NCBI GenBank assembly: GCA_028825475.1
Contig: JAPKAB010000006.1
Span: 1-64,000 of the forward strand
Direction: 5' to 3'
Origin: Ascidiaceihabitans sp.
GTDB lineage: Bacteria > Pseudomonadota > Alphaproteobacteria > Rhodobacterales > Rhodobacteraceae
Length of the DNA stretch: 64,000 nt
This document shows positions 8,932-17,690 of this stretch, in pieces (the stretch's first letter is position 1; every line of letters starts with the position of its first letter). A model generated the notes under the pieces. That model was not told the DNA's origin. It ran no database searches and worked only from the letters and a program-made list of their open reading frames with translations. Position numbers and translations under genes: made by a program.

Positions 8932-9005
8932 GGTGGAATTTTCGCCTGCTCAAAATCGGGCGGGAGGTGGAATGAGTCGCCGTGGATTGAATTGGGCGGT
9001 GGAAT
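8932..9005. repeat. Three direct copies of GGTGGAAT between mcl1 and dgcN
   Basis: GGTGGAAT occurs at 8932, 8966 and 8998, spaced 34 and 32 bp apart, about three helical turns. Each copy is followed within six to eight bases by a C/G-rich GCC or GGC. They lie in the 285-bp intergenic space between the divergent genes mcl1 and dgcN. They could be sites for a regulator shared by both genes; this is inferred from the pattern only. Confidence 0.4.
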
Positions 9006-9076
9006 CTTTGGCATTTTTACCAAACGACGCTCGATTATTCGACATTAAGTGCGAATGAAGGGCTGAAAGAAATGGA

Positions 9077-9094
9077 ATTTCGCTAGATTTCGCT
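9077..9094 (+). repeat. Short tandem repeat upstream of dgcN
   Basis: ATTTCGCT occurs at 9077 and again at 9087, a 10-bp period, followed by GAAATT, which mirrors the preceding AATTTC. It lies about 40 bp upstream of the dgcN start and may overlap the promoter. Confidence 0.3.
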
Positions 9095-9132
9095 GAAATT
9101 ACTATGGAAACGTATTCTTGGGAGCATCTGCA

Positions 9133-10134
9133 ATGATCAAAACACCTTATCTTCTGTTCTTGGGCGACGCGCCTGACCAATTGGCTGCAAAAGTTGCGCA
9201 AGGCATTAAAGACTGGCGCCCTGACAACGCTGTCGCACAATTCCGTATGGAAGGCTGTGGCGCTGACGTTGGTTTGAGCGACATGACTTTGGCCGAGGCG
9301 CAAGCTGCTGGCGCAAAGACGCTTGTTATTGGCGTTGCAAACCGTGGCGGCATTATCTCTGCTGCGTGGAAAGAAATCCTGATTGAAGCATTGAACATGG
9401 GCTACGACCTTGCGTCTGGCCTGCACAACCTTCTGACTGACGAAGCTGATCTGGTTGCAGCCGCTGAAGCGAATGGCCGCGAATTGCACGACGTGCGTAT
9501 TGCATCGGTTGATTATCCAATCGCATCCGGCAAGAAGCGCTCTGGTAAGCGCGTCTTGGCTGTGGGCACAGATTGTTCTGTTGGTAAGATGTACACCGCT
9601 TTGGCATTGGACAAAGCGATGCAGGCCAAGGGCATGAAGTCTACATTCCGTGCAACGGGTCAGACGGGTATCTTGATCACTGGCGACGGTGTGCCGCTCG
9701 ATGCAGTTGTTGCGGATTTTATGGCGGGTTCGGTTGAGTATTTGACCCCACCAAATGATGATGATCACTGGGACGTCATTGAGGGCCAAGGGTCTTTGTT
9801 CCACGTTTCATATTCTGGTGTGACGTTGGCGTTGATCCACGGTGGTCAGCCTGATGCGTTGATCCTGTGCCACGAACCAACGCGCGAGCACATGCGCGGT
9901 TTGCCGGATTACACCCCGCCAACAATGCAGCAAGTTGCCGACCTTGCGTTGCCTTTGGCGCGTGTTGGCAATCCTGAGTGTCAGGTTGTTGGCATTGCTG
10001 TTAACACGCAGCATATGTCTGAGGATGAGGCGCTTGCTTATTTGGCGGCGGCTGAAGCCGAGATGGGTCTGCCAGCGGTTGATCCATATCGTTTTGGCGC
10101 TGAGCGTTTGGCGGATGCTTTGGCTGCACTTTAA
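9133..10134 (+). CDS. dgcN: D-glutamate N-acetyltransferase-type protein DgcN (DUF1611)
   Basis: 333 residues from the ATG at 9133, which has GGAG eight bases upstream. DUF1611 proteins have an N-terminal Rossmann-like domain and a C-terminal P-loop NTPase-like domain; here the P-loop-like segment is VGTDCSVGKMYTALAL (about residues 142-157). Members of this family were renamed DgcN after being shown to acetylate D-glutamate as the first step of its catabolism. The immediate downstream neighbour is the racemase partner DgcA, which supports the assignment. No export signal is present, so it is cytosolic. Confidence 0.88.
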   Translation: MIKTPYLLFLGDAPDQLAAKVAQGIKDWRPDNAVAQFRMEGCGADVGLSDMTLAEAQAAGAKTLVIGVANRGGIISAAWKEILIEALNMGYDLASGLHNLLTDEADLVAAAEANGRELHDVRIASVDYPIASGKKRSGKRVLAVGTDCSVGKMYTALALDKAMQAKGMKSTFRATGQTGILITGDGVPLDAVVADFMAGSVEYLTPPNDDDHWDVIEGQGSLFHVSYSGVTLALIHGGQPDALILCHEPTREHMRGLPDYTPPTMQQVADLALPLARVGNPECQVVGIAVNTQHMSEDEALAYLAAAEAEMGLPAVDPYRFGAERLADALAAL

Positions 10135-10149
10135 GCTAATATACTTTTG

Positions 10150-10182
10150 CTCCTTCCGGACCCTCCGGGGGGAGTTTATTTT
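10150..10182 (+). terminator. Terminator-like hairpin between dgcN and dgcA
   Basis: An 11-bp stem (10150-10160 with 10164-10174, two G-U pairs) closed by a CCC loop, followed by TTTATTTT. It looks like an intrinsic terminator, yet it sits between two genes expected to be co-expressed. It may act as a partial terminator or mRNA-stabilising 3' end. Confidence 0.65.
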
Positions 10183-10203
10183 GTAAGATGAACGGGTGGG
10201 CTC

Positions 10204-11169
10204 ATGCAGATTGATGTGACGCGAGACGTGTTTAAGTTGGCGCAGGTTTTTACCATTGCGCGTGGATCGCGTACCGAAGCGCAAGTTTTGACCGTTAAGT
10301 TAAATGATGGACAGCATGTTGGCTGGGGCGAATGTGTACCCTATGCCCGATACGGTGAGAGCCTTCAGTCTGTCACCGATGAAATCTTGGGTTTGCCCGA
10401 TGCATTTTCGCGGTTCGATTTGTATGATCTTTTGCCTGCAGGAGCTGCGCGCAACGCTGTGGATTGTGCGTTGTGGGATTTGGAAGCCAAGCGTGCAGGG
10501 AAACCTGTTTGGGAGTTGGCGGGCCTTGAGGCCCCGGGCCCTGAGATCACGGCCTATACGTTGTCTTTGGACACCCCAGAGGCGATGAAAGCGCAGGCAG
10601 CCCTTCATGCGTATCGCCCCTTGTTGAAGATTAAGTTGGGTACGCCTGATGACATGCCCCGCCTTGAAGCCGTGCGTGCGGGGGCCCCTAAGTCAACAAT
10701 TATTGTAGATGCGAATGAGGGATGGTCTGCTGAGGTTTATGCTGACCTTGCGCCGCATTTGGTGCGCTTGGGCGTTGAGTTAGTGGAGCAACCGTTGCCT
10801 GCAGGTGAAGATCATGCCCTTTTGGGGATGCAGCGTCCTGTGCCTGTTTGTGCGGACGAGTCATGCCATGACCGTTCAAGCCTTGCGGATTTGAAGGGCA
10901 AATATGATGTCGTGAACATTAAGCTGGATAAAACTGGCGGGTTAACTGAGGCGCTTGCGTTGCGCGATGCAGCCATCGCGCAGGGCTATGAAGTTATGGT
11001 TGGTTGCATGGTTGGCAGCTCACTTGCGATGGCCCCGGCGACCCTTGTTGCCCAAGGTGCGTCGGTTGTTGACCTTGACGGCCCGCTCTTGTTGGCCGAA
11101 GACCGCGATGAACCTTTGATTTTTGACAACGCTGGTGTGCACCCGCCATCAGCAACACTTTGGGGATGA
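10204..11169 (+). CDS. dgcA: N-acetyl-D-glutamate racemase-type enolase-superfamily enzyme DgcA
   Basis: 321 residues of the muconate-lactonising/dipeptide-epimerase branch of the enolase superfamily. The capping domain (about 1-110) precedes a TIM barrel with LKIKLG (first catalytic Lys of the KxK pair, about residue 140), IIVDANEGW (Mg2+ Asp), ELVEQPLP (Mg2+ Glu), CADESCHD (Mg2+ Asp) and NIKLDKTGG (second Lys). Next to dgcN, it is best read as the racemase turning N-acetyl-D-Glu into N-acetyl-L-Glu. An L-Ala-D/L-Glu epimerase activity is the alternative. Confidence 0.88.
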   Translation: MQIDVTRDVFKLAQVFTIARGSRTEAQVLTVKLNDGQHVGWGECVPYARYGESLQSVTDEILGLPDAFSRFDLYDLLPAGAARNAVDCALWDLEAKRAGKPVWELAGLEAPGPEITAYTLSLDTPEAMKAQAALHAYRPLLKIKLGTPDDMPRLEAVRAGAPKSTIIVDANEGWSAEVYADLAPHLVRLGVELVEQPLPAGEDHALLGMQRPVPVCADESCHDRSSLADLKGKYDVVNIKLDKTGGLTEALALRDAAIAQGYEVMVGCMVGSSLAMAPATLVAQGASVVDLDGPLLLAEDRDEPLIFDNAGVHPPSATLWG

Positions 11170-11174
11170 GACAG

Positions 11175-12035
11175 ATGCGGACTGTATACTTGAACGGCGA
11201 ATACCTACCGGAAAACGAAGCCAAGGTTTCGATCTTTGACCGTGGGTTCCTTATGGCCGATGGCGTTTACGAAGTGACCTCTGTTCTGGACGGCAAGCTG
11301 GTGGACTTTGATGGCCATGCGGTGCGTTTGGAACGTTCTTTGACTGAGTTGGGTATGAAGAACCCGATTTCCAAAGAAGACCTGTTGGCAGTGCACCGTG
11401 AGTTGGTGTCATTGAACGATGTTGTTGAAGGCGGCGTATATCTGCAAATCACCCGCGGCGCGCCTGCGGATCGTGATTTTGTATTTCCTGATCCAGAGAC
11501 GACCCCATGCACCGTTGTGTTGTTCACCCAATCCAAGCCGGGCGTGACCGAGAGTGCCGCGTCAAAGAATGGTATCAAAGTGATTTCAATCGCGGACGAG
11601 CGGTGGGGCCGTCGTGACATCAAAACCGTTCAGCTGCTTTACCCGTCGATGGGTAAGATGATGGCAAAGGCTGCGGGTTGTGACGACGCATGGTTGGTTG
11701 AGGATGGTCAGGTGACTGAAGGCACATCCAACAACGCCTATATCGTTAAAGGTAATCGGATCATTACGCGCGCATTGTCGAACGACATCTTGCACGGGAT
11801 CACCCGCGCAGCTGTTTTGCGTTTTGCCAAAGAGGCGCAGATGGAAGTGGAAGAGCGCAACTTTACCATCGAAGAAGCGCAGGGTGCGGATGAAGCATTT
11901 ATCACCTCAGCAACCATGTTCGTGAATGGTGTGGTCGAGATTGACGGCGCAATGATTGGTGATGGAACGCCGGGCAATGTGTCGAAACGTCTGCGCGAAA
12001 TCTATCTTGATGAGAGCATGAAAAAAGCGATCTGA
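11175..12035 (+). CDS. dat: D-amino-acid aminotransferase (class IV PLP enzyme)
   Basis: 286 residues of the fold-type IV PLP aminotransferase family. Typical elements are SIFDRGFLMADGVYEV near the N-terminus, a lysine candidate for the Schiff base in RRDIKTVQLLYPSMGKM, and EGTSNNAYIV and TRAAVLRFA in the cofactor-phosphate region. It would interconvert D-amino acids and 2-oxo acids, fitting the D-glutamate genes just upstream. An ATG at 11166 overlaps the dgcA stop (ATGA); I prefer 11175 because the family usually begins MRTVYxNGxYL and GGGA lies upstream. Translational coupling to dgcA is likely either way. Confidence 0.88.
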   Translation: MRTVYLNGEYLPENEAKVSIFDRGFLMADGVYEVTSVLDGKLVDFDGHAVRLERSLTELGMKNPISKEDLLAVHRELVSLNDVVEGGVYLQITRGAPADRDFVFPDPETTPCTVVLFTQSKPGVTESAASKNGIKVISIADERWGRRDIKTVQLLYPSMGKMMAKAAGCDDAWLVEDGQVTEGTSNNAYIVKGNRIITRALSNDILHGITRAAVLRFAKEAQMEVEERNFTIEEAQGADEAFITSATMFVNGVVEIDGAMIGDGTPGNVSKRLREIYLDESMKKAI

Positions 12036-12042
12036 TCGTGGC

Positions 12043-12060
12043 GGCGGGGTGAACCCCGCC
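12043..12060. terminator. GC-rich hairpin between convergent genes
   Basis: GGCGGGGT-GA-ACCCCGCC forms a perfect 8-bp stem in the 25-bp gap between two convergent stop codons. No U tract follows. It may end or protect both transcripts. Confidence 0.45.
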
Positions 12061-12549
12061 CTACGCTTTGCCGTTTGAGGGTAGTGTGCTGAAAAAATTG
12101 ATTAACGCTCTCGGAGTGAGCGTTTTCGGATCGGAATACGGGATGGCGCTACAAGTGCTGTCAGAGCCATCAAGATTAAAGTGCCTCGTAACTCTGGAAT
12201 CGAGATCCATGTAAATGTCATCTGGGTGAAACTTTAAGGTCTTGAGTAAGTCATCACCTGGGTGCAGCGGAAAGTCTTCCGTACCGCAGTCCAGACGTAA
12301 GGCATCTTGCAGTTCCTCCCAAATGAGCTTCGCGATATCAACGCGGACATCCTTTGGGCCCAGCAGAGTCAGGAAATCATCGAATGGCACGGGCGCACGC
12401 TTTGAGATCAGCGTTTGGCGACCCCTCTTTGTGTACCATAAATCTAAAGCCAAAACGCCCGCAACACCTGCGAATAAATAGCCGTAGAAAGGATCGTACC
12501 ACCAGCCGGCACAGCAAAATGTGGCCCATGCAACCCAACCCCAATGCAT
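12061..12549 (-). CDS. Hypothetical membrane-anchored protein
   Basis: 162 residues starting at MHWGWVAWATFCC; its ATG begins one base after the stop codon of the DUF1244 gene upstream, so it is probably translated by coupling. There are two short hydrophobic segments at about residues 3-30, then a soluble portion with acidic and aromatic residues (DDIYMDLDSRVTRHF). I do not recognise the family. No catalytic motif is evident. Confidence 0.6.
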   Translation of the reverse strand: MHWGWVAWATFCCAGWWYDPFYGYLFAGVAGVLALDLWYTKRGRQTLISKRAPVPFDDFLTLLGPKDVRVDIAKLIWEELQDALRLDCGTEDFPLHPGDDLLKTLKFHPDDIYMDLDSRVTRHFNLDGSDSTCSAIPYSDPKTLTPRALINFFSTLPSNGKA

Positions 12550-12550
12550 G

Positions 12551-12862
12551 CTATTTTCCCGAGACGTTTTCGTCGAATGCGGTTTTGAAATTTTCCTGCT
12601 GCTCACCTGTCGCCTCGGTCTGATAGTTGGCTTTCCACTCATCCATGGTCATGCCGTAGAACGCCTCGCGGCCTTCGTCTTTGTTCATCTCGATGCCGCG
12701 TTCGTTTGCGGCATCTTGATACCAACGTGACAGGCAGTTGCGGCAAAAGCCTGACAAGTTCATCATGTCGATGTTTTGCACATCGGTGCGGTCTTGCATC
12801 AGGTGTTGGCGCATCCGGCGGAAAGCGGCGGCTTCGATTTCGAGCTGTGTTTGAGCGTCCAT
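12551..12862 (-). CDS. DUF1244 family protein
   Basis: 103 residues. The conserved SGFCRNCLSRWYQDAA motif with a CxxC pair (about residues 41-44) and the GREAFYGMTMDEWK segment identify DUF1244, small helical proteins common in proteobacteria. The start at 12862 has AAAGGAT upstream. Biochemical function is unknown; the CxxC pair could bind a metal or be redox active. It forms a two-gene operon with the membrane protein downstream and is divergent from pyk. Confidence 0.88.
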   Translation of the reverse strand: MDAQTQLEIEAAAFRRMRQHLMQDRTDVQNIDMMNLSGFCRNCLSRWYQDAANERGIEMNKDEGREAFYGMTMDEWKANYQTEATGEQQENFKTAFDENVSGK

Positions 12863-12960
12863 ATGATTTGATCCTTTTGCGATTCTGTTCAGGTGTTGGG
12901 TGATCTTATGTCTAAATGAATAGCCCATGGGGCCCTTACATTGAATTGGTCATAGAAGTT

Positions 12961-12990
12961 TCACCTAATTTCATCATAGGTTTTAGGTGA
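12961..12990. promoter_or_regulatory. Inverted repeat upstream of pyk
   Basis: TCACCTAA (12961-12968) and TTAGGTGA (12983-12990) are perfect 8-bp arms; a nested CCTA/TAGG pair lies inside. It sits about 80 bp before pyk and 100 bp from the divergent DUF1244 start, a good place for an operator. Confidence 0.4.
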
Positions 12991-13069
12991 GTTGCTTCCG
13001 AAAGGGAATTGGGTGATAAGCCTCCAAATGATAGCGTTAACATAAGTTAAAAACGAGGAATCCCCCAGC

Positions 13070-14518
13070 ATGAGACGTCTGCGCAATGTGAAAGTCGTGG
13101 CCACTTTAGGTCCAGCATCCGAAACATATGAAACAATTCGGGCGCTTCACGAGGCGGGCGCGGATGTGTTCCGTTTGAATATGTCCCACGGTAGCCACCC
13201 TGAGATTGCTGAAAAGCACGCGATTATTCGCAAGGTTGAAGCGGATTTGAACAGCACAATTGGCATCCTCGCCGACCTTCAAGGACCGAAGTTGCGTGTT
13301 GGTGTGTTTGCTGCTGAAGAAGGCGAAATGCTGGTAAACGGCGAAAAGTTCCGTCTCGATCTTGACCCAGCTGAGGGCGACATCAACCGCGTTTGCCTAC
13401 CGCACCCTGAGATTTTCCAAGCGCTTGAGGCGGGCGCAAGCCTGTTGGTCAACGACGGCAAGATCCGTTTGAAGGTTGAAGAATGTGGCAAAGACTTTGC
13501 TGATTGCGTTGTCATCAATGGCGGCCAAATTTCAAACCGTAAGGGCGTGAACGTTCCCGACGTTGAGCTTCCGTTGGCCGCGTTGTCGGGCAAAGACCGT
13601 GCTGATTTAGAATTTGTTTGTGAGTTGGGGGTGGACTGGTTGGCGTTGTCTTTCGTTCAGCGCGCTGCTGACGTTGAAGAAGCCCGCGGGATGGTTCAGG
13701 GCCGTGCTGCGATCTTGTCCAAGATTGAAAAACCAAATGCAGTCGATCGCTTTGAAGACATCCTAGCTGTCAGTGATGGCATCATGGTTGCTCGTGGCGA
13801 TTTGGGTGTTGAGCTGCCGGTACAGAACGTACCGCCAATTCAAAAACGTCTGATCCGCATGTGTCGCGCGGCCGCTAAGCCAGTGATCGTTGCAACCCAG
13901 ATGTTGGAAAGCATGATCGAAAGCCCAATGCCAACACGCGCAGAGGTCTCTGATGTTGCGACTGCGATTTATGAAGGTGCTGACGCTGTGATGTTAAGCG
14001 CTGAAAGTGCTGCCGGCGATTTCCCAATCGAGGCTGTGCAAACAATGGACAACGTGGCGCGCGAAGTTGAACAAGATCCAACATACCGCGAGATCATTGA
14101 AGCCAGCCGTGTAGTCGAGCATCGCTCGGTTGCTGTTGGTATCGTATCTGCAGCCCGTGAAATTGCGGAAACAACAGATATCAAAGCGATTTGCTGCTTT
14201 ACCCAAAGCGGAACGACTGCGTTGTTGACGGCACGTGAACGCCCACGTGTTCCAATCATCGCGATGACGCCGCTTGTGAACACTGCACGTCGTCTGGCAC
14301 TGACTTGGGGCACAAACTGTGTGCTAACAGGAAAGATGGACCGCTTTAAAGGTGCTGTTGTTAGTGCTGCTAGTGCTGCACGCGCTGAAGGCTTGGCGAC
14401 CGAGAAGGATCAAATTGTTGTGACTGCGGGTGTTCCATTCAACGTCCCGGGTAGCACAAACATTTTGCGTGTTGCACCATGCGACGAGCGTTTGATCTTT
14501 AACACCGATCCAGACTAA
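13070..14518 (+). CDS. pyk: Pyruvate kinase
   Basis: 482 residues, normal length. It converts phosphoenolpyruvate and ADP to pyruvate and ATP in glycolysis. Conserved blocks are the N-terminal KVVATLGPAS, FRLNMSHG, ILADLQGPKLRVG, the catalytic LSKIEKPNAVDRF, MVARGDLGVE and the signature EVSDVATAIYEGADAVMLS. A C-terminal regulatory domain is present (about 350-475). The start ATG has GAGGAAT upstream. A perfect inverted repeat in its promoter region suggests transcriptional control. Confidence 0.97.
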   Translation: MRRLRNVKVVATLGPASETYETIRALHEAGADVFRLNMSHGSHPEIAEKHAIIRKVEADLNSTIGILADLQGPKLRVGVFAAEEGEMLVNGEKFRLDLDPAEGDINRVCLPHPEIFQALEAGASLLVNDGKIRLKVEECGKDFADCVVINGGQISNRKGVNVPDVELPLAALSGKDRADLEFVCELGVDWLALSFVQRAADVEEARGMVQGRAAILSKIEKPNAVDRFEDILAVSDGIMVARGDLGVELPVQNVPPIQKRLIRMCRAAAKPVIVATQMLESMIESPMPTRAEVSDVATAIYEGADAVMLSAESAAGDFPIEAVQTMDNVAREVEQDPTYREIIEASRVVEHRSVAVGIVSAAREIAETTDIKAICCFTQSGTTALLTARERPRVPIIAMTPLVNTARRLALTWGTNCVLTGKMDRFKGAVVSAASAARAEGLATEKDQIVVTAGVPFNVPGSTNILRVAPCDERLIFNTDPD

Positions 14519-14546
14519 GCTGCCCACTAGTTTAGGAGTAAGTGTT

Positions 14547-14771
14547 ATGGATGCAGATACGGTATTGATTATGGGATTGGTTACCGTTGGTTTTTCCATT
14601 CCTTCGATGGTTTCAGCAATAAGTGATAGCCGCGCGCCGCGTGCGGCTATTGTTGCTATTCTTGTTGGTGGCGGTTTGATTTTTTATGCATTCAAAACAC
14701 ATCCTGATGGGTATGCGTTGGAAGGCCTTCCCAACGTGTTTTTCAACGTGATTGCCAAATTTATACCGTAG
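14547..14771 (+). CDS. Small conserved membrane protein
   Basis: 74 residues with two hydrophobic segments (about 6-24 and 33-50) around a charged SDSRAPR turn, so probably a two-helix inner-membrane protein. TAGGAG lies six bases upstream of the ATG, which supports real translation. It follows pyk by 28 bp and is probably co-transcribed with it. No function is known to me. Confidence 0.7.
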   Translation: MDADTVLIMGLVTVGFSIPSMVSAISDSRAPRAAIVAILVGGGLIFYAFKTHPDGYALEGLPNVFFNVIAKFIP

Positions 14772-14953
14772 GTTTTCAGTTTTGGCCTGTTTAGGCCGCT
14801 AGATGTTGTGTTTTGGTTGTTTTTTAACTGTCACTACGTATTTACGCTTGCCCTGCTCTGCTAGCCCGCCTAAACACCAAATTCGTTCCGCGCGTCCGGC
14901 TAAATGGCATGCCGAGTCGCGCAACTACCGAACTCAATATTAAGGAGACGGAA

Positions 14954-15154
14954 ATGCCTAAGATGAAGACGAAATCAAGCTGCAAAAAGCGCTTTAAGGT
15001 TTCAGCGACCGGTAAGGTCATTGGAGGCCAAGCTGGCAAGCAGCACGGTATGATCAAACGCTCGAACAAGTTCCTGCGTAACGCACGTGGCACGACAGAA
15101 TTGTCTGCGCCAGACGCCAAGATCATCAAGGGCTTTATGCCCTACGCCCGCTGA
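14954..15154 (+). CDS. rpmI: 50S ribosomal protein L35
   Basis: 66 residues beginning [20 protein letters not shown], the canonical L35 start, rich in Lys/Arg. AAGGAGA precedes the ATG. It is followed after 17 bp by rplT, the usual pair, but infC is not upstream here. About 180 bp of leader separates it from the preceding small membrane-protein gene and contains a short GGCCT/AGGCC hairpin at 14784-14797. Confidence 0.97.
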   Translation: MPKMKTKSSCKKRFKVSATGKVIGGQAGKQHGMIKRSNKFLRNARGTTELSAPDAKIIKGFMPYAR

Positions 15155-15171
15155 GCCAGAAGGAATAAGAT

Positions 15172-15537
15172 ATGTCCAGAGTTAAAGGTGGCGTAGTAAC
15201 CCACGCCCGTCACAAAAAAGTAATCAAAGCAGCCAAAGGTTATTATGGCCGCCGTAAGAGTACTTTTAAAGTCGCACGTCAAGCGGTCGACAAAGCAAAC
15301 CAATATGCAACCCGTGACCGTCATAACCGCAAGCGCAACTTCCGCGCATTGTGGATTCAACGGATCAACGCGGCAGTTCGCTCCCACGACGCAGCGCTTA
15401 CATATTCGCGCTTCATCAACGGTCTGACACTTGCAGGCATCGAAGTTGACCGTAAGGTTTTGGCTGACTTGGCTGTACACGAACCAGAAGCGTTCGGTAC
15501 AATTGTTGCACAAGCACAGGCAGCATTGGCAGCGTAA
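15172..15537 (+). CDS. rplT: 50S ribosomal protein L20
   Basis: 121 residues, full length. The start [19 protein letters not shown] and the [13 protein letters not shown] and [15 protein letters not shown] blocks are diagnostic. It is essential for early 50S assembly. It is translated with rpmI (AAGGA before the ATG) and the unit ends at a strong terminator 29 bp downstream. Confidence 0.98.
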   Translation: MSRVKGGVVTHARHKKVIKAAKGYYGRRKSTFKVARQAVDKANQYATRDRHNRKRNFRALWIQRINAAVRSHDAALTYSRFINGLTLAGIEVDRKVLADLAVHEPEAFGTIVAQAQAALAA

Positions 15538-15565
15538 GCGCCACTGTCACTGAAGAGATTTAGAA

Positions 15566-15592
15566 AGCCCTGCCTTATTGGCGGGGCTTTTT
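15566..15592 (+). terminator. Intrinsic terminator of rpmI-rplT
   Basis: A 9-bp stem AGCCCTGCC/GGCGGGGCT with a TTATT loop runs straight into a T tract. Confidence 0.9.
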
Positions 15593-15684
15593 GCGTTTCT
15601 TAGGGCGCTCGTCCACTGGAATACGCTTGTGCAAAGCACTGACTGGGCAGAGGGTGAAATTCGAAACTATAATCGGCCTCACGC

Positions 15685-16869
15685 ATGTCCCGCACCCTAA
15701 CCTTTGTTCTTTTTTTTATCGCTACATTTATGCAAGCAGGCGCTTATGGCCTAACGTTCATGATGCCCCGCTTGTTCGATAGCTTTGGGGCCAGTGAAAA
15801 GGTCGTTGGGACGATGTTGATGGTGACAACGGTTGTGACTGTCATAACCGTCTATTTTTCAGGGCACCTGTCAGATTTGTTTGGACGGCTTCGCACACTT
15901 GGTGCCGCGTGTTTGGCTATTGCGGCATCGTTGTATCTATACGGGACAATAGCAGCGGTCGGTCCTTGGATGGTCCTTGCAAGTGTTCTGCTTGGTTTTG
16001 GGTGGGGTCTAACCTATTCCCTTGGACCAATTGTTTTGACTCGGCTGGTCAGGCCCAATGAACGGGTTCAATTTTTCACGCTTCTATCCGTTTTTGTCAT
16101 GGCAGGGTTTGGACTGTCTCCGGTTTTCGCTTCGATGCTTGAAGCCGCTGGTTTTTCAATCCGCGGTGCGTTTTTGGCAACCGCCGTGATGTGTATCGTT
16201 AGCGCGATACTTTTCTTTCTTCTAAGTGAGCCAATAAAAGTCCATGCGCTTAATCCAGCGCCTGAGGTTTCCTCGCGTATTACAATCGCATCGTTGGTCG
16301 CTGTTCTAAAATCACGCGCAGTTATTCCTGTGATCATGGTTTGTCTAGGCGCCAGTGTTTTTGCAGGACTCAATAATTTTCAGACCGTTTTCGCGGATGA
16401 TCGAGGCCTGAATTATGCCAGTTTCTTTCTGATTTATACGTTGACTGTGATCATTTTTCGGTTGGTGTTGGTAAAGTTTAAGGGTGGCAAAAATCCGTAC
16501 ATGATGATCGCGGCCCTGCAATACGTCATGTGCGCCAGCGTTGTTTTGTTCATCTTTAGCGGCGGAAATGCGTTGCTTTACGGTCTGGTCGCAGTTTTGT
16601 TTGGGCTGGGGTACGGTGTTTCATATCCAATCCTTGTTGCGATGGCAGCCAACGATGCACAAGAAGAGTTGGGGCCGCAAACCCTTCAGTTATTTGCGCT
16701 GACGTATTTTGTTGGAATTTTCGGGTTTCCCTTCATTGCAGGTTGGATCATCGTTGAAATTGGCACTACGCCTTTGTTGGTATTGGTCGCGGTAATAGCA
16801 GCGTTTGAGGCCAGTATGGCGCTGCGGCGCGCAATGACATTGGCGAGCGTAGAATCGTCAAGTCCCTAG
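15685..16869 (+). CDS. MFS transporter
   Basis: 394 residues with about twelve transmembrane helices. The cytosolic motif A between helices 2 and 3 is GHLSDLFGRLRTLG, the classic major facilitator signature. Two six-helix halves are joined by a loop at about residues 185-205. It has no dedicated ribosome-binding site that I can see and no neighbouring regulator. Substrate is unknown; the family includes sugar, drug and metabolite carriers. Confidence 0.85.
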   Translation: MSRTLTFVLFFIATFMQAGAYGLTFMMPRLFDSFGASEKVVGTMLMVTTVVTVITVYFSGHLSDLFGRLRTLGAACLAIAASLYLYGTIAAVGPWMVLASVLLGFGWGLTYSLGPIVLTRLVRPNERVQFFTLLSVFVMAGFGLSPVFASMLEAAGFSIRGAFLATAVMCIVSAILFFLLSEPIKVHALNPAPEVSSRITIASLVAVLKSRAVIPVIMVCLGASVFAGLNNFQTVFADDRGLNYASFFLIYTLTVIIFRLVLVKFKGGKNPYMMIAALQYVMCASVVLFIFSGGNALLYGLVAVLFGLGYGVSYPILVAMAANDAQEELGPQTLQLFALTYFVGIFGFPFIAGWIIVEIGTTPLLVLVAVIAAFEASMALRRAMTLASVESSSP

Positions 16870-16982
16870 AGGGATGATCACCTCAGTTTCCCTGCAGGTG
16901 GATTGTCCCAAGTTTTCCCCCGTTTTAAGCTGCGAGCATAACGTTACGGTTCCCAAATAATAATCAAAACGAGGGACTACCC

Positions 16983-17666
16983 ATGAACAAACAAGTCGCA
17001 GAATTTATCGGAACATTCACACTGGTCTTGCTGGGCTGTGGATCAGCCGTATTGGCCGGCGCTGACATTGGACTGACAGGCATCAGTTTTGCTTTCGGTC
17101 TTGCATTGATCGGCATGGCATATGGTATCGGCCCCGTTTCGGGCTGCCATATCAACCCTGCTGTTTCACTGGGCATGGTTGCTGCAGGTCGCATGAGCAT
17201 GCCTGAAGCTGTGAAATACATCATCACACAAGTCGCAGGCGCAATCGTTGCTGCAGCTGTTCTTTGGGCCATCGCAACTGGCAAAGCGGGTTACACATTG
17301 GCGGAAAACGGTTTGGGTCAAAACGGTTGGGGCGCAGGTTATTTGGGCGAATACTCAATGGCTGCGGCGCTCGTGTTTGAAATTGTCGCAACGTTCTTGT
17401 TCATGGTTGTGATCTTAGGTGCGACAGGCAAGGGCGCACCAGCAGCAATGGCTGGCTTGGCGATTGGTCTGGCGCTGGTTGTGATCCACTTGGTTGGCAT
17501 TAACGTCACTGGCGTTTCAGTGAACCCAGCGCGTTCCGTTGGTCCGGCACTGTTTGTCGGCGGTACAGCGATTGCGCAACTTTGGTTGTTCATCGTGGCA
17601 CCAATCGTGGGCGCAGTCGCAGCTGGCTTGTTGTTCAAAACAGGCACACTCGACGCAGCTGAATAA
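16983..17666 (+). CDS. aqpZ: Aquaporin Z
   Basis: 227 residues, six transmembrane helices and two half-helices with the NPA motifs: HINPAVSLG (about residues 57-65) and SVNPARSVGPALF (about 178-190). The second NPA is followed by Arg, the selectivity-filter residue, and the overall form matches the water-selective AqpZ branch rather than GlpF. It conducts water across the inner membrane. GAGGGA lies upstream of the ATG and a strong terminator follows. Confidence 0.95.
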   Translation: MNKQVAEFIGTFTLVLLGCGSAVLAGADIGLTGISFAFGLALIGMAYGIGPVSGCHINPAVSLGMVAAGRMSMPEAVKYIITQVAGAIVAAAVLWAIATGKAGYTLAENGLGQNGWGAGYLGEYSMAAALVFEIVATFLFMVVILGATGKGAPAAMAGLAIGLALVVIHLVGINVTGVSVNPARSVGPALFVGGTAIAQLWLFIVAPIVGAVAAGLLFKTGTLDAAE

Positions 17667-17690
17667 CCCCGTCTGCTAGGTAAAAATAGG

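Noticed and set aside
8950-9804. A 284-codon minus-strand ORF antisense to dgcN.
   Set aside because: Its Cys/His/Arg-rich composition is typical of an antisense frame to a coding gene, and it has no ribosome site; dgcN is well supported.
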